Source: Defluviicoccus sp. | GTDB lineage: Bacteria; Pseudomonadota; Alphaproteobacteria; Rhodospirillales; Defluviicoccaceae | Length of the DNA stretch: 64,000 nucleotides | Reading direction: 5' to 3' | Assembly: GCA_029624735.1 (NCBI GenBank) | Contig: JARSSM010000014.1 | Location: forward strand, 40,263-104,262 | In this document: positions 9,865 through 30,896 of the stretch, piece after piece | Position numbering within the stretch: position 1 is the first letter of the stretch | Layout: each line of letters begins with the position of its first letter | Made by a program: the position numbers and the translations under genes | The notes under the pieces: generated by a model | Databases searched by the model: none | Told to the model about the DNA's origin: nothing | The model's input: the letters and a program-made list of their open reading frames with translations, nothing else

Positions 9865-10404
9865 CTAGTTGGCGAACGGCATTTCGAAAGCCGCAAGCAG
9901 CGCTTGCGCTTCGGCGTCCGTCTTGGCTGTGCTGCAGATGATCACGTCAAGTCCGCGAATCTCATCCACCTTGTCGTAGTCGATTTCGGCGAACACGATC
10001 TGCTCACGAATGCCCATCGCGAAATTGCCGCGGCCGTCGAAACTCTTCTTAGAAACGCCGCGAAAATCGCGCACCCGCGGCAGGGCGATCGTGACCAACC
10101 GATCCAGGAACTCGTACATCCGCTCGCGGCGCAAGGTGACCTTGCACCCGATCGCCATCCCTTGGCGGATCTTGAAGCCGGCGATCGACTGCTTGGCCTT
10201 GGTAATCACCGGCTTCTGGCCGGCAATCGCCGTGAGGTCGGTCGCTGCCGCCTCAACCTTCTTGCGGTCCTGGGCCCCCTCGCCGACACCCATGTTGAGC
10301 ACGATCTTGGTCAGGCGCGGGATCTCCATCGGATTGCGATACTGGAATTGCTCCTGCATCGTCCGCCTGACGTTCTCGTTGTAATGATCGCGAAGTCGCG
10401 ACAT
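9865..10404 (-). CDS. rplE: 50S ribosomal protein L5
   Basis: 5S rRNA- and P-tRNA-contacting protein of the central protuberance, 179 aa. Visible signatures are [20 protein letters not shown] and [20 protein letters not shown], followed by [23 protein letters not shown] at 10404, 13 bases after rplX. Confidence 0.98.
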   Translation of the reverse strand: MSRLRDHYNENVRRTMQEQFQYRNPMEIPRLTKIVLNMGVGEGAQDRKKVEAAATDLTAIAGQKPVITKAKQSIAGFKIRQGMAIGCKVTLRRERMYEFLDRLVTIALPRVRDFRGVSKKSFDGRGNFAMGIREQIVFAEIDYDKVDEIRGLDVIICSTAKTDAEAQALLAAFEMPFAN

Positions 10405-10417
10405 CGATCGGTTCCTG

Positions 10418-10741
10418 TTATCTGTCGATCATTTCGCCGGAGCGCTTGGCGAACCGGACCTTGCGACCGTCGGCGAGAATCTTGAAGCCGACGCGCGTCG
10501 GCTGGCCCGATTTCGGGTCGACGTGCGCCAAGTTCGAGATGTGGATCGGACCCTCTTTCTCGACGATCCCGCCACCGGACATCTGCGTCGGCCGCGTATG
10601 CCGCTTGACCATGTTGACGCCCTGGACGACCGCGCGGTTCTCCTTAGGCATGACCTTCAGCACTTCGCCGGTCTTGCCCTTGCTGCGGCCGGTGATCACG
10701 ACCACCCGGTCGCCCTTGCGGATCTTCAGCTTGACCGCCAT
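10418..10741 (-). CDS. rplX: 50S ribosomal protein L24
   Basis: Assembly-initiating protein of the large subunit, 107 aa. It has the KOW motif region [20 protein letters not shown] and the NMVKRHTRP and [14 protein letters not shown] stretches. ATG at 10741, 2 bases after rplN. Confidence 0.98.
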   Translation of the reverse strand: MAVKLKIRKGDRVVVITGRSKGKTGEVLKVMPKENRAVVQGVNMVKRHTRPTQMSGGGIVEKEGPIHISNLAHVDPKSGQPTRVGFKILADGRKVRFAKRSGEMIDR

Positions 10742-10743
10742 GG

Positions 10744-11112
10744 CTACAGCACCTCCGGCGCCAGCGAGACGATCTTCATGTAGCCCTTCGCCCTCAGTTC
10801 GCGGGTGACCGGGCCGAAGATGCGGGTGCCAACCGGCTCGCCCTGCTTGTTGATCAGCACGGCGGCATTGCGATCAAAGCGGATCACAGAGCCGTCAGCG
10901 CGGCGGATGTCCTTGGCCGTGCGCACGATCACGGCGCGCATCACCTCGCCCTTCTTGACCCGACCGCGCGGGATCGCATCCTTGACCGACACGACGATGA
11001 CATCGCCCACGCTCGCATACTTCCGCTTCGAGCCGCCCAGCACGCGAATGCACTGCACCCGCCTTGCGCCGGAATTGTCGGCGACGTCCAGATTGGATTC
11101 GACCTGAATCAT
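10744..11112 (-). CDS. rplN: 50S ribosomal protein L14
   Basis: Large-subunit protein of the intersubunit bridge, 122 aa. It starts [20 protein letters not shown] and has the signature [20 protein letters not shown] and the end [18 protein letters not shown] tail. It is the first gene of the spc block, 14 bases after rpsQ with no visible promoter between, so S10 and spc blocks appear continuous. Confidence 0.98.
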   Translation of the reverse strand: MIQVESNLDVADNSGARRVQCIRVLGGSKRKYASVGDVIVVSVKDAIPRGRVKKGEVMRAVIVRTAKDIRRADGSVIRFDRNAAVLINKQGEPVGTRIFGPVTRELRAKGYMKIVSLAPEVL

Positions 11113-11126
11113 CGACTATCGCCCCT

Positions 11127-11381
11127 TTATGCGCCGACTGCCGGTTCCGCCGGTTCGGCGAACACCTCCCAGCACTTGCGCTTCGAGAGCGGCCGGCATT
11201 CGCGGATCCGCACGACATCGCCAACCTTGCAGGCGTTGGCCTCGTCATGCGCCATGTAGCGCTTGGAGCGCTTGATGAACTTCTTGTAGATCGGGTGCAT
11301 CACCCGGCGCTCGACCCGGACCACCACGGTCTTGTCGGCCCGATCGCTGACCACCACGCCTTGCAGAACCCGCCTCGGCAT
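11127..11381 (-). CDS. rpsQ: 30S ribosomal protein S17
   Basis: OB-fold primary 16S rRNA-binding protein, 84 aa. It begins [20 protein letters not shown] and contains [19 protein letters not shown] and [18 protein letters not shown]. The ATG at 11381 is the homologous start, although the frame is open to 11504 across rpmC. Last gene of the S10 block. Confidence 0.97.
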   Translation of the reverse strand: MPRRVLQGVVVSDRADKTVVVRVERRVMHPIYKKFIKRSKRYMAHDEANACKVGDVVRIRECRPLSKRKCWEVFAEPAEPAVGA

Positions 11382-11400
11382 CGCTCTCTCAACCCTTCCC

Positions 11401-11604
11401 TTAAGCTGCCGCTGCCGTGCGGCGGCGCTGTCCCAGCACGGTCTTGATGCGGGCAATCTCGCGGCGGACCTGGCGAACCCGGCTGGTGTTCTCGAGCTGG
11501 CCACTCGCCGCCTGGAAGCGGAGGTTGAACGCCTCCTTGCGCAAGCGGATCAGCTCGTCGTTCAGTTCGTCGTCCGTCTTCGCCCGCAAATCAGACCCCT
11601 TCAT
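11401..11604 (-). CDS. rpmC: 50S ribosomal protein L29
   Basis: Two-helix protein at the exit tunnel that contributes to the SRP and trigger-factor docking surface, 67 aa. The sequence from [20 protein letters not shown] through [20 protein letters not shown] matches the family. ATG at 11604, 4 bases after the rplP stop. Confidence 0.97.
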   Translation of the reverse strand: MKGSDLRAKTDDELNDELIRLRKEAFNLRFQAASGQLENTSRVRQVRREIARIKTVLGQRRRTAAAA

Positions 11605-11608
11605 CGCA

Positions 11609-12028
11609 TCACTCTCCCTCGCCGACGCGGGCGACAAAGCGCGTGCGGATCGGCAACTTCGCCGCACCCAGGGCCAGCGCCTCGCGCGCCGTTGCGATCG
11701 GCACGCCGTCGATTTCGAACATGATGCGCCCGGCGCGCACCCGGCATACCCAGTACTCCGGCGCGCCCTTGCCGCCGCCCATCCGCACCTCGGCCGGCTT
11801 CGTGCTTACCGGCACGTCGGGGAACATGCGAATCCAAACCCGGCCGGCGCGCTTCATGTGCCGCGTAATCGCGCGCCGCGCCGCCTCGATCTGGCGCGCG
11901 GTGAGCCGGTCCGGCTCCATCGCCTTGAGGCCATAGGCGCCAAAGTTGAGCGTGAACGCGGCCTTGGCTTGGCCGTGAATCCGCCCTTTGTGTTGCTTTC
12001 GGTACTTGGTCTTCTTCGGACTCAGCAT
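11609..12028 (-). CDS. rplP: 50S ribosomal protein L16
   Basis: Protein near the A site and peptidyl-transferase centre, 139 aa. It begins [19 protein letters not shown] and has the signature [20 protein letters not shown]. The R81-type segment used for 2-oxoarginine hydroxylation in E. coli (RMGGGKG) is present. ATG at 12028, 33 bases after rpsC. Confidence 0.98.
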   Translation of the reverse strand: MLSPKKTKYRKQHKGRIHGQAKAAFTLNFGAYGLKAMEPDRLTARQIEAARRAITRHMKRAGRVWIRMFPDVPVSTKPAEVRMGGGKGAPEYWVCRVRAGRIMFEIDGVPIATAREALALGAAKLPIRTRFVARVGEGE

Positions 12029-12061
12029 TGGTCTTTCCGTCTGCCCCGGGCCGCAAGCACA

Positions 12062-12739
12062 TTAGCGCCCGGTTTGCTGCTCCAGCGCCCGCTTCTCGAC
12101 CGCCATCGGGTCGTGCGCCATGATATCGCCCTTGTAGATCCACACCTTGACCCCGCACACGCCGTAAGTCGTGCGCGCGATCGCGCTGCCGTAATCGACG
12201 TGCGCGCGCAAGGTGTGCAGCGGCACCCGGCCTTCGCGGTACCAGACGGAGCGCGCGATCTCGGCCCCGCCAAGCCGGCCGCCGCAATTGATGCGGATGC
12301 CCTGGGCGCCCAAGCGCAGCGCCGACTGAACCGCCCGCTTCATCGCACGGCGCGTCGAGACGCGCCGCTCAAGCTGCTGGGCAATGCCGTCAGCGACCAG
12401 TTTCGCCTCGATTTCCGGCTTGCGGATCTCGACGATGTTCAATTGCACATCCGAGCGGGTGATCTTGCTGAGCTCCTGGCGCAGCTTCTCGATGTCGGCG
12501 CCCTTCTTGCCGATCACGACGCCCGGCCGCGCGGTGTGGATGGTGATCCGCGCCTTCTTCGCCGGCCGTTCGATGACGACGCGCGAGACGCCCGACTGCG
12601 CCAGCCGCTCGTGCAGGAACTTGCGCAACTTCAAGTCCTCATGCAGCATCTTCGCGTAGCTCTCGTCGGCGAACCAACGCGAGTCCCAGGTCCGGTTGAC
12701 GCCGAGCCTGAGCCCGACCGGGTTGACCTTCTGACCCAT
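12062..12739 (-). CDS. rpsC: 30S ribosomal protein S3
   Basis: Small-subunit protein at the mRNA entry tunnel, 225 aa. It starts [20 protein letters not shown], has a type II KH domain with [16 protein letters not shown], and a C-terminal domain with [20 protein letters not shown]. The ATG overlaps the rplV stop by one base (TGATG), so translation is coupled. Confidence 0.98.
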   Translation of the reverse strand: MGQKVNPVGLRLGVNRTWDSRWFADESYAKMLHEDLKLRKFLHERLAQSGVSRVVIERPAKKARITIHTARPGVVIGKKGADIEKLRQELSKITRSDVQLNIVEIRKPEIEAKLVADGIAQQLERRVSTRRAMKRAVQSALRLGAQGIRINCGGRLGGAEIARSVWYREGRVPLHTLRAHVDYGSAIARTTYGVCGVKVWIYKGDIMAHDPMAVEKRALEQQTGR

Positions 12740-13119
12740 CAGTATTCCTCCGCCTGCTCGCGCACGACGACCGTAATGTTGCTGAACGGCTTCTCAACAC
12801 GCCCGGCCCGGCCGCGCGCCCGCGCATGCCAGCGCTTCATGACCAGCGTACGGCCGACCGTCGCCGTCGCCACATACAGCCGGTCAACGTCCAGCTGGTG
12901 ATTGTTCTCGGCGTTCGCGATCGCCGACTGCAGCACCTTGCGCACGTCTTGGGCGATGCGGCGGCGGCAGAACTGCAACTCCGCCAGCGCCCGGTCGCAG
13001 CGCTTGCCGCGGATCATCTGCGCCACCAGATTCAGCTTGCGCGGGCTGACCCGCAGCTGGCGGGCGCTCGCCATCGCCTCATCGTCTGCGCACGCGCGCG
13101 GGGCGGCCGGCTTTCCCAT
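12739..13119 (-). CDS. rplV: 50S ribosomal protein L22
   Basis: L22 lines the peptide exit tunnel. The ATG at 13119 gives 126 aa: a short lineage-specific N-terminus ([16 protein letters not shown]) and then the conserved [20 protein letters not shown] and the tunnel beta-hairpin region ending [18 protein letters not shown]. The frame is open to 13389, but that extension overlaps rpsS and is not homologous. A start at the internal Met16 is possible. Confidence 0.96.
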   Translation of the reverse strand: MGKPAAPRACADDEAMASARQLRVSPRKLNLVAQMIRGKRCDRALAELQFCRRRIAQDVRKVLQSAIANAENNHQLDVDRLYVATATVGRTLVMKRWHARARGRAGRVEKPFSNITVVVREQAEEY

Positions 13120-13124
13120 CGTGT

Positions 13125-13403
13125 CTAAGCCCTCTTCGCCTTCTTGTCCGCTGCATGGCCGTGGAAGGTCCGTGTCGGCGAGAATTCGCCGAACTTGTGA
13201 CCCACCATGTTCTCCGTCACCAGCACCGGAATAAACTTCTTGCCGTTGTAAACACCGAACGTCAGGCCGACGAATTGCGGAATGATCGTCGAGCGCCGCG
13301 ACCAGGTGCGAATGACCTCGCTGCGCTTCGATGCCCGCGTCTTCTCTGCCTTCTTCAACAGGTAACCGTCGATAAACGGACCTTTCCACACCGATCGCGG
13401 CAC
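13125..13403 (-). CDS. rpsS: 30S ribosomal protein S19
   Basis: Head protein paired with S13, 92 aa. It begins with [20 protein letters not shown] and contains the family signature [20 protein letters not shown]. It starts at a GTG (13403) with AAGGAG 9 bases upstream. It lies between rplB and rplV. Confidence 0.97.
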   Translation of the reverse strand: MPRSVWKGPFIDGYLLKKAEKTRASKRSEVIRTWSRRSTIIPQFVGLTFGVYNGKKFIPVLVTENMVGHKFGEFSPTRTFHGHAADKKAKRA

Positions 13404-13422
13404 GCCTATTCGCTCCTTGTCC

Positions 13423-14253
13423 CTATTTCGCCCGGTGGCGGCGCCGCATGATCAGACGATCGGTGCGCTTGTTGTTGCGGGTCCGCTTGCCCTTGGTCGG
13501 CTTGCCCCAAGGCGTCACCGGATGCCGGCCGCCCGACGTCTTGCCCTCGCCACCGCCGTGCGGGTGGTCGATCGGGTTCATCGCCACACCGCGCACCGTC
13601 GGCCGCCAGCCCAGCCAGCGCGTCCGGCCGGCCTTGCCGATCTTGACGTTCTGCTGATCCGGGTTGGAGACGGCGCCGATCGTTGCCATGCACTCCGCAC
13701 GCACCATCCTGAGCTCGCCGGAGCTCAGGCGCAGCTGCGCATAGCCCTGGTCCTTGCCGATCAGCTGCGCGTAGGTACCCGCTGACCGCGCGATCTGGCC
13801 GCCCTTGCCGCGCTTCATCTCGACGTTATGGATGATCGTACCGACCGGGATGTTCTGCAGCGGCAAGGCATTGCCCGGTTTGATATCCGCGCCCGGGCCA
13901 GCCACCACGCTGTCGCCGACGGCCAGGCGTTGCGGCGCCAGGATGTAGGCCAGCTCGCCATCCTCGTAGCGGATCAAGGCGATGAATGCGGTCCGATTGG
14001 GGTCGAACTCCAGGCGCTCGACCACCGCCGGCACGCCCGTCTTCAAGCGCTTGAAGTCGACGATGCGGTAGCGCCGCTTGTGGCCGCCGCCGCGATGGCG
14101 CGCCGTCACCCGGCCGAGGTTGTTGCGTCCGCCGGGCCGCTGCAACCCTTCGGTCAGCGATTTCTCCGGCTTGCCTTTCCACAGCCCGGCGCGGTCGATC
14201 AAAACGAGGCCGCGTTGCCCCGGGGTGGTTGGTCGATACTGTTTCAGTCCCAT
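13423..14253 (-). CDS. rplB: 50S ribosomal protein L2
   Basis: Core large-subunit protein required for subunit association and peptidyl transfer, 276 aa. N-terminal sequence [15 protein letters not shown] and the RNA-binding C-terminal signature [19 protein letters not shown], including the conserved histidine in HPHGGGEG, are present. ATG at 14253, 20 bases after rplW. Confidence 0.98.
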   Translation of the reverse strand: MGLKQYRPTTPGQRGLVLIDRAGLWKGKPEKSLTEGLQRPGGRNNLGRVTARHRGGGHKRRYRIVDFKRLKTGVPAVVERLEFDPNRTAFIALIRYEDGELAYILAPQRLAVGDSVVAGPGADIKPGNALPLQNIPVGTIIHNVEMKRGKGGQIARSAGTYAQLIGKDQGYAQLRLSSGELRMVRAECMATIGAVSNPDQQNVKIGKAGRTRWLGWRPTVRGVAMNPIDHPHGGGEGKTSGGRHPVTPWGKPTKGKRTRNNKRTDRLIMRRRHRAK

Positions 14254-14273
14254 GCGTCAGCGCTCTTAAAGGG

Positions 14274-14600
14274 CTAGAGGCCTGTCGTCACGTCGATCGA
14301 ATGGCCCTCGGCCAGCGTCACGATCGCTTTCTTCTTCTCCGCGCGCTGACCAGGCCGGCCACGCACGCGCTTCCACTTTCCTTTCTGCCGCAGCGTATTC
14401 ACCGCTTTGACCTTGACCTTGAACAGGTCCTCGACGGCAGCCTTGATCTCCGGCTTCGTGGCATCGATGGCGACCAGGAACGTGACCTGGTTGTGCTCCG
14501 ACAGCAGCGTCGCCTTTTCCGTGATCACCGGCCGCCGCACGATCTCGTAGCGGCGCTCCGCCGACGGCTTGGCCACGGCTTTGCGAGAAGGGGTGCTCAT
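14274..14600 (-). CDS. rplW: 50S ribosomal protein L23
   Basis: Exit-site protein that docks trigger factor and SRP, 108 aa. The core [20 protein letters not shown] and [17 protein letters not shown] are conserved. An extra N-terminus of about 15 residues precedes the usual start. The ATG overlaps the rplD stop by 4 bases (ATGA). Confidence 0.97.
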   Translation of the reverse strand: MSTPSRKAVAKPSAERRYEIVRRPVITEKATLLSEHNQVTFLVAIDATKPEIKAAVEDLFKVKVKAVNTLRQKGKWKRVRGRPGQRAEKKKAIVTLAEGHSIDVTTGL

Positions 14601-15217
14601 GCCAGCCGCTCCGTCAGGCGTTCGATTGCAGCCCGCGTCAAGACCAGCGTGTCGTGGCGCAGAATGTCGTAGACGTTGGCGCCCTGGCTTGGCAGGACGT
14701 CGATGCCGATCAGGTTGCGCGCCGCCCGCTGGAAATTCACATCCACCGCCGCGCCGTCGATCACGAGCGCATTGCTGAGCCCCATCTTGGCGACGTGCTG
14801 CGCCAGCGTCCGCGTCTTCGGCTCGGCCAGTTCGGCCTTGTCCAGCACCAGCAGCTCGCCGGCCGCACGCTTGGCCGAGAGTGCCGTCTTGAGCGCCAGC
14901 TTGCGCACCTTCTTCGGCAAGTCGTGGGCATGGTCGCGCGGGTGCGGGCCATGCACGACCGCGCCGCCACGCATGTGCGGCCCCTTGGTCGAACCCTGGC
15001 GCGCCCGCCCGGAACCCTTCTGGCGCGATGGCTTGCGCGACGTCCGGTTGACCTCGCCGCGGGTCTTGACCTTGTGCGTGCCGGCGCGGCGCTTCGCAAG
15101 CTGCCAGCGCACCGTCCTTGCCAGCAGGTCGGCGCGCACATCGACGGCGAAAATCGCTTCCGCCAGTTCGATGCTGCCGATCGTTTCCTTATCGAGGTTG
15201 ACGACGTCCCACTGCAT
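14597..15217 (-). CDS. rplD: 50S ribosomal protein L4
   Basis: Exit-tunnel protein; in E. coli it also represses its own S10 operon. The 206 aa have the central loop signature [20 protein letters not shown] and the [20 protein letters not shown] stretch. ATG at 15217, 6 bases after rplC. I cannot tell whether autogenous control exists here, because no dedicated S10 promoter or leader is visible upstream of rpsJ. Confidence 0.98.
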   Translation of the reverse strand: MQWDVVNLDKETIGSIELAEAIFAVDVRADLLARTVRWQLAKRRAGTHKVKTRGEVNRTSRKPSRQKGSGRARQGSTKGPHMRGGAVVHGPHPRDHAHDLPKKVRKLALKTALSAKRAAGELLVLDKAELAEPKTRTLAQHVAKMGLSNALVIDGAAVDVNFQRAARNLIGIDVLPSQGANVYDILRHDTLVLTRAAIERLTERLA

Positions 15218-15223
15218 TGGTGC

Positions 15224-15955
15224 TTATTCTCCGCCCGTCTCGCCGGCAGGCTGCGTCCCGCCCTCGGCCGCAGCCGCGCCTGCGCCGCGCGTCGCCGCCG
15301 GGAACGGTACATTCTCCGGCGCCGGCCGCCGGATCGCATCGCGCACCAGCACCCAGCCGCCCTTGGCGCCGGGAACCGAACCGCGCACGAGGATCAGCCC
15401 GCGCCCGCTGTCAACCGCAACGACCTCGAGATTGTGAGTCGTGACACGCCGGTCACCCATGTGACCCGCCATCTTCTTGCCCTTGAAGACACGGCCCGGA
15501 TCCTGCCGGTTGCCGGTCGAACCGTGGCTGCGATGGCTGATCGAAACGCCGTGCGTCGCCCGCAAGCCGCCGAAATTGTGCCGCTTCATCGAGCCGGCGA
15601 AGCCCTTGCCCTGCGAGACGCCGATGACATCGACATACTGGCCGGGGACGAAGTGATCAGCAGTCAGCTCGATGCCGACCGCCACCAGCGCCTCCGCATC
15701 GACGCGGAATTCGGCCACCTTACGCCGCGGCTCCACCTCCGCCTTGGCGAAATGGCCGCGCATGGGCTTCGTCGTGTTCTTCGCCTTCATATCACCGGCG
15801 CCGAGCTGCAGCGCCGAGTAGCCGTCGCGCTCCTCGGTCCGCTGGGCGACGACGTGGCAGCCGTCGACCTTCAGCACCGACACCGGCACATGCGTGCTGT
15901 CGGCTTGAAAAACCCGCGACATGCCGAGCTTTTGGGCGATCAGTCCCGTACGCAT
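15224..15955 (-). CDS. rplC: 50S ribosomal protein L3
   Basis: Assembly-initiating large-subunit protein, 243 aa. It contains the signature [20 protein letters not shown], with the Gln-containing [10 protein letters not shown] stretch methylated in some bacteria, and [20 protein letters not shown]. The last 30 residues are an Ala/Gly/Glu-rich tail typical of Alphaproteobacteria. ATG at 15955, 16 bases after rpsJ. Confidence 0.98.
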   Translation of the reverse strand: MRTGLIAQKLGMSRVFQADSTHVPVSVLKVDGCHVVAQRTEERDGYSALQLGAGDMKAKNTTKPMRGHFAKAEVEPRRKVAEFRVDAEALVAVGIELTADHFVPGQYVDVIGVSQGKGFAGSMKRHNFGGLRATHGVSISHRSHGSTGNRQDPGRVFKGKKMAGHMGDRRVTTHNLEVVAVDSGRGLILVRGSVPGAKGGWVLVRDAIRRPAPENVPFPAATRGAGAAAAEGGTQPAGETGGE

Positions 15956-15971
15956 CGTTCCTGCCTGCCCC

Positions 15972-16280
<309 letters not shown>

Positions 16281-16320
16281 CGTCATTACCTGCCGTTCGG
16301 CCGCCCGCGTCCCGTCCCTT

Positions 16321-17517
<1,197 letters not shown>

Positions 17518-17543
17518 CCCTCCGCTAATCCTCTCGCCCCGCG

Positions 17544-19622
17544 CTAGCCCGCCAGCCGCTGGCGAACTTCTTCCGAGACGTTCTGCGGCACCTCGGAATA
17601 TCGCTCAAACTGCATGGTGTACTGCGCGCGGCCCTGACTCATGGACCGTAACGTGTTGACATAGCCGAACATATTCGCAAGCGGCACGTACGCGTTGATG
17701 ACCCGCGCGTTGCCCCGCTGATCCATCCCGGTGATGTTGCCGCGGCGGCTGTTCAGGTCGCCGATGATATCGCCCATGTAGTCGTCGGGCGTGACCACCT
17801 CGACCTTCATCACCGGCTCCAACAGCTTCGGGCCGGCCTTGGCAATGCCATCGCGAAACGCCGCCCGGGCCGCAATCTCGAACGCGAGCGAACTTGAGTC
17901 GACGTCGTGAAAGGCGCCATCGACCAGCGTCGCCTTGAGATCGATGACCGGAAAGCCGGCCAGAACGCCGGTCTCGCGTGCGCTCTCCAACCCCTTCTGG
18001 ACGCCCGGGATGTATTCGCGCGGCACCGAGCCGCCCACGATCGCGCTCTCGAACTGAAAGCCGGTGCCCGGCTCCGCCGGCTCGAAACGGATGATCACCC
18101 GTGCGAACTGGCCGGCGCCACCGCTTTGCTTCTTGTGCGTGTAGTCGATCTCGTATGGCTTCGAGATGGTTTCCCGGTACGCGACCTGCGGCTGACCGAC
18201 GTTCGCTTCGACCTTGAACTCGCGCCGCATGCGATCGACGATGATTTCGAGATGGAGTTCGCCCATCCCCTTGATCACCGTCTGCCCGCTTTCGTGGTCG
18301 ACCGAGACGCGGAAACTCGGATCCTCGTTCGCAAGCCGCGACAGCGCGACGCCCATCTTCTCCTGGTCGCCCTTGGTCTTCGGCTCGACCGCCACCTCGA
18401 TCACCGGATCGGGAAACTCCATCCGCTCCAGGACCACCTGCGCCTTCGGATCGCACAGCGTGTCGCCGGTCGCGGTCTGCTTCAATCCCGGCACGGCAAT
18501 GATGTCGCCGGCAAAGGCTTCCTTGATGTCCTCACGGCTGTTGGCATGCATGAGCAGCATGCGCCCGATCCGTTCCGACTTGCCTTTGATCGTGTTCTGG
18601 ATGCTGTCGCCGCTCTTCAGGACACCCGAATAGATCCGCACGAAGGTCAGGCTGCCGACGAATGGATCGGTCATGATCTTGAATGCGAGTGCCGAGAACG
18701 GCTCGCTGTCGGCACTGCGCCGCGTCATTTCCTCATCGCTGTCGGGCTTCACGCCCCTGACCGGCGGCACGTCTTCCGGCGATGGCAGATAGTCAACCAC
18801 AGCATCAAGCAGCGTCTGTACGCCCTTGTTCTTGAATGCCGAGCCGCACAGAACCGGGACGATAATGCCGCTTACGGTGCCCTTGCGCACGCAGCGGACC
18901 AGGGTCTCGGTGTCGGGCTCGTTGCCCTCAAGGTAGGCTTCGAGCGCTTGCTCGTCCTGCTCGACCGCCAGCTCGACCAGCTTGGCACGGTAGTCTTGCG
19001 CCTTCTCGGCAAGCTCGGCCGGGATCGGCCCGGTGACGAACTCCGCCCCCAGCGTCTCGTCCTTCCAGGTGATCGCTTGCATGTTGAGGAGATCGATCAC
19101 GCCGACGAAGTCAGCCGAGGAGCCGATCGGCAATTGCAGCACCGCGGCCGTCGCGCCAAGGCGATCCTTGATCATCGCCAGGCAGCGATAGAAGTCGGCG
19201 CCGATGCGGTCCATCTTGTTGACAAAACAAATGCGCGGCACGCCGTACTTGTCAGCCTGGCGCCAGACCGTCTCCGATTGCGGCTCGACGCCGGCGACGC
19301 TGTCAAACACTGCGACCGCGCCATCCAGCACCCGCAGGCTGCGCTCGACCTCGATGGTGAAATCGACATGCCCCGGCGTGTCGATGATATTGATCCGGTG
19401 GTCACGCCAGTAGCAGGTCGTCGCGGCGGATGTGATCGTGATCCCCCGCTCCTGCTCCTGCTCCATCCAGTCCATCGTCGCCGTGCCCTCGTGCACCTCG
19501 CCGATCTTGTAGGACCGGCCGGTGTAGTAGAGGACGCGCTCGGTCGTCGTCGTCTTGCCGGCATCGATGTGGGCCATGATGCCGATATTCCGGTAGCGAT
19601 CGAGGGGCGTGACGCGGGGCAT
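17544..19622 (-). CDS. fusA: Elongation factor G
   Basis: Translocation GTPase, 692 aa from the ATG at 19622. It begins [20 protein letters not shown] with the P-loop [13 protein letters not shown], and has G3 DTPGHVDF, G4 [10 protein letters not shown] and the domain IV-V region with [14 protein letters not shown]. The frame is open far upstream through rpsG, but 19622 is the homologous start, 23 bases after rpsG. Third gene of the str block. Confidence 0.99.
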   Translation of the reverse strand: MPRVTPLDRYRNIGIMAHIDAGKTTTTERVLYYTGRSYKIGEVHEGTATMDWMEQEQERGITITSAATTCYWRDHRINIIDTPGHVDFTIEVERSLRVLDGAVAVFDSVAGVEPQSETVWRQADKYGVPRICFVNKMDRIGADFYRCLAMIKDRLGATAAVLQLPIGSSADFVGVIDLLNMQAITWKDETLGAEFVTGPIPAELAEKAQDYRAKLVELAVEQDEQALEAYLEGNEPDTETLVRCVRKGTVSGIIVPVLCGSAFKNKGVQTLLDAVVDYLPSPEDVPPVRGVKPDSDEEMTRRSADSEPFSALAFKIMTDPFVGSLTFVRIYSGVLKSGDSIQNTIKGKSERIGRMLLMHANSREDIKEAFAGDIIAVPGLKQTATGDTLCDPKAQVVLERMEFPDPVIEVAVEPKTKGDQEKMGVALSRLANEDPSFRVSVDHESGQTVIKGMGELHLEIIVDRMRREFKVEANVGQPQVAYRETISKPYEIDYTHKKQSGGAGQFARVIIRFEPAEPGTGFQFESAIVGGSVPREYIPGVQKGLESARETGVLAGFPVIDLKATLVDGAFHDVDSSSLAFEIAARAAFRDGIAKAGPKLLEPVMKVEVVTPDDYMGDIIGDLNSRRGNITGMDQRGNARVINAYVPLANMFGYVNTLRSMSQGRAQYTMQFERYSEVPQNVSEEVRQRLAG

Positions 19623-19645
19623 GACGGTTCGAACCTTCGCGTAAG

Positions 19646-20502
<857 letters not shown>

Positions 20503-20709
20503 CACTCTCACCGCCCGGACAACGCCTGGGCGTCCCATGTTGGCAAAAAAAAAGGTCTCGCGGCTCCAGCACCGACCGCGATCCGGACCCTCACAACAAA
20601 AAAACACCGCCTGCCCCTGCCGACTTGGCAGCACGCGGCCCGAATTTTTACGCCTCATGCGGAACCTGCGTCTGAACCGGACGGCTCACCACCAGGCCCC
20701 CTGGGAAGG
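20503..20709 (-). promoter_or_regulatory. rpsL (str block) leader with two hairpin plus T-run structures
   Basis: About 207 bases of predicted untranslated leader. On the minus strand CTGCC-AAGTC-GGCAG (20631-20617) is followed 12 bases later by seven T (20604-20598). Further on, CGCGG and CCGCG can pair (within about 20580-20558), followed by nine T (20553-20545). Both resemble intrinsic terminators, so transcription could be attenuated before rpsL. The region carries no convincing gene. Confidence 0.45.
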
Positions 20710-20715
20710 CCGCGG

Positions 20716-20744
20716 ATAGTATGAGGGCGTTTACCTGCCGTCAA
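20716..20744 (-). promoter_or_regulatory. Sigma-70-type promoter of the str block
   Basis: On the minus strand TTGACG (20744-20739), a 17-base spacer and TACTAT (20721-20716) give a near-consensus promoter with a start near 20709. It lies about 110 bases after the rpoC stop and 207 bases before rpsL. It probably drives rpsL-rpsG-fusA-tuf and possibly the S10 and spc blocks beyond. Confidence 0.75.
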
Positions 20745-20851
20745 GCCGTTCCGGCAGACCGCGCCGCGAAAACGGCGACGGCGGCCGAAACAACGCCGGC
20801 CGGCCGGTCGAAAACCGCACGACCGGCCGCACCCGCGCACCAATAACGCCG

Positions 20852-29237
<8,386 letters not shown>

Positions 29238-29281
29238 CAATGGTCCTCATGTCGCGAAGGTTGCCGCCCGGCCAAGCGTGC

Positions 29282-29302
29282 CCGGCGCTACCGCAGCGCC
29301 GG
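29282..29302 (-). promoter_or_regulatory. Stable hairpin in the rpoB leader
   Basis: CCGGCGCT and AGCGCCGG form a perfect 8-base stem around GCGGT, 45 bases before the rpoB start. There is no T-run. It may be an RNase III-type processing stem or partial attenuator, as known in the rplL-rpoB spacer of E. coli; that role is inference. The rest of the 331-base rplL-rpoB spacer (29238-29568) holds no gene. Confidence 0.35.
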
Positions 29303-29517
29303 CGCTCTTGACCGAAAGATGTCGTCTGGCGTCGCCGAACGCCGACCGTGTGCGCACTCACGCGCCGCCTCCACCAACCCCGGAAGGTCAGCGGCGGCTG
29401 CACACCCGCGGTCCCGGCCGCGGCAGGGCCAATGCGGGCGGGTGTGCATTGCTGACTCCGCGCCGCGACGAACGGGCCTCGCGTGCCCGTCGCCCCCGCG
29501 CGCGGAGCGTTCCAGTC

Positions 29518-29547
29518 AATATAGGAGCGGGTTAAGGATTCCACCAA
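29518..29547 (-). promoter_or_regulatory. Weak promoter-like sequence in the rplL-rpoB spacer
   Basis: TTGGTG (29547-29542), an 18-base spacer and TATATT (29523-29518) on the minus strand, starting 22 bases after the rplL stop. The match is modest and may be chance, but it is the only promoter-like sequence I see in this spacer. Confidence 0.25.
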
Positions 29548-29568
29548 CCGCTGCAGCCGGCTCAGCAG

Positions 29569-29955
29569 CTACTTAATCTCGACGGTGGCGCCGGCTTCCT
29601 CGAGCTTCTTCTTGATCTGCTCGGCCTCTTCCTTCTTGATCCCTTCCTTGACCGGCTTCGGCGCTGCCTCAACCAGATCCTTGGCTTCCTTCAGGCCAAG
29701 CCCGGTGACCGCACGCACCTCTTTAATGACGTTGATCTTCTTCTCGCCGATGGTGGCGAGGATGACGTCAAACTCGGTCTTCTCCTCGGCCGCCTCAGCA
29801 GCAGCCGGCGCACCCGCGCCCGCCGCAACCGCGGCAACCGCAACCGGCGCCGCTGCCGATACGCCCCATGCCTCTTCCAGCATCTTGCTCAGCTGCGCCG
29901 CCTCGACGACCGTCAGCTGCGAGAGGCTTTCAACCAGTTGCTCAAGATTGGCCAT
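29569..29955 (-). CDS. rplL: 50S ribosomal protein L7/L12
   Basis: Stalk protein that recruits translation factors, 128 aa. The N-terminal dimerisation domain ([20 protein letters not shown]), an Ala/Pro-rich hinge and the C-terminal domain with KTEFDVIL and [20 protein letters not shown] are visible. I preferred the ATG at 29955 over the one at 29961 because AGGAG is 8 rather than 3 bases away. 52 bases after rplJ. Confidence 0.98.
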   Translation of the reverse strand: MANLEQLVESLSQLTVVEAAQLSKMLEEAWGVSAAAPVAVAAVAAGAGAPAAAEAAEEKTEFDVILATIGEKKINVIKEVRAVTGLGLKEAKDLVEAAPKPVKEGIKKEEAEQIKKKLEEAGATVEIK

Positions 29956-30007
29956 CTTCATCTACTCCTTGGCTTAAACCGATGTTTCGCGCGCGAGCCA
30001 CGCCATT

Positions 30008-30526
30008 TCAGGCGGCCGCGTCCTTTTCACTTTGTGCCTTCAGCACCCCGACCATGCGTGCCGCCGGCGCCTGCAGAACCTGCGCCAGCTTTGTTGCCGG
30101 CGCATTCATGAGGCCGATCAACTTGCCGCGGATCTCATCCAGCGACGGCAGGGTCGCCAGCGTCCGCACGCCGTCCGCATCGAGCACCTGGGTTGGCAGT
30201 GCGCCGCCCAGAATGACCAGCTTGGCGTTGGTTTTCGCGAACGCGGTCGCCACCTTGGCCGGTGCGACCGGGTCACGCGAAAACGCGATCGCGGTCGGGC
30301 CGCGGAACAGACCTTCGAGCGCCTGAAATGGCGTGCCGGCCAAGGCCAGCCGCGCGAGCCTGTTCTTGGTTACCATCAGGCCTGCCCCGGCCGAGCGCAT
30401 GCGCACCCGCAAGTCGCCGAGCTCAGCGACGTTCAAGCCGCTGTAATGCGTCACCACCACAGCCGCCGTCTCATTCAAGGTCTGATGCAGCGATGCGATC
30501 CATGCTTCCTTTTGTGAACGATCCAT
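30008..30526 (-). CDS. rplJ: 50S ribosomal protein L10
   Basis: Base of the L7/L12 stalk, 172 aa. N-terminal MDRSQKEAWIASLHQTLNET, VVVTHYSGLNVAELGDLRVR and VTKNRLARLAL match the family, and the C-terminal helix binds L7/L12 dimers. In E. coli the L10-L12 complex represses the mRNA leader, and the 370-base region upstream here looks like such a leader. Confidence 0.98.
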   Translation of the reverse strand: MDRSQKEAWIASLHQTLNETAAVVVTHYSGLNVAELGDLRVRMRSAGAGLMVTKNRLARLALAGTPFQALEGLFRGPTAIAFSRDPVAPAKVATAFAKTNAKLVILGGALPTQVLDADGVRTLATLPSLDEIRGKLIGLMNAPATKLAQVLQAPAARMVGVLKAQSEKDAAA

Positions 30527-30896
30527 CCATTATCCCCGTTCTCAGGCCCGAGTCCGCCGACACCGGCGCGGAACCTGCGCTGCCAACACTGTTGCAGCCA
30601 ACCGGGATGACGGATTTCGCCGTCCCAGCGGGCCGGTCACCCTGTCCAGGGCACCGGTTCAAGCCAATCCGGGCGCACGGCGAAGCCTCGCCCGGGTCTT
30701 TGCTTCGTCAACCGTCTCGGCAGGCGGAGTTGCCTCCATTCTGCGGCCCGACCGGCTTCTCCCGCCGGCGGGCTGCACCTGCTGTCTTGGACAGGCTCTC
30801 ACCGCCGCAAGGCTCAAGGCCGAAGCCGCCCGCGGCGTTCTCGACTGGACCGCCGCCCGTACGGGGTGGCGATCCGGCCGTTCCTTGCCGCGACCG
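30527..30896 (-). promoter_or_regulatory. Candidate L10 leader (rplJ autoregulatory region)
   Basis: A 370-base gene-free region between rplA and rplJ. On the minus strand it has GCGGTGAGAGCCTGTCCAAG containing the stem CTGTC-CAA-GACAG (30794-30782), then the perfect palindrome CCCGCCGGCGGG (30772-30761) and CCCTG-GA-CAGGG nearer to rplJ. Length, position and stem clustering fit the L10 leader family known in most bacteria. The specific kink-turn binding site is not proven by reading. Confidence 0.5.
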
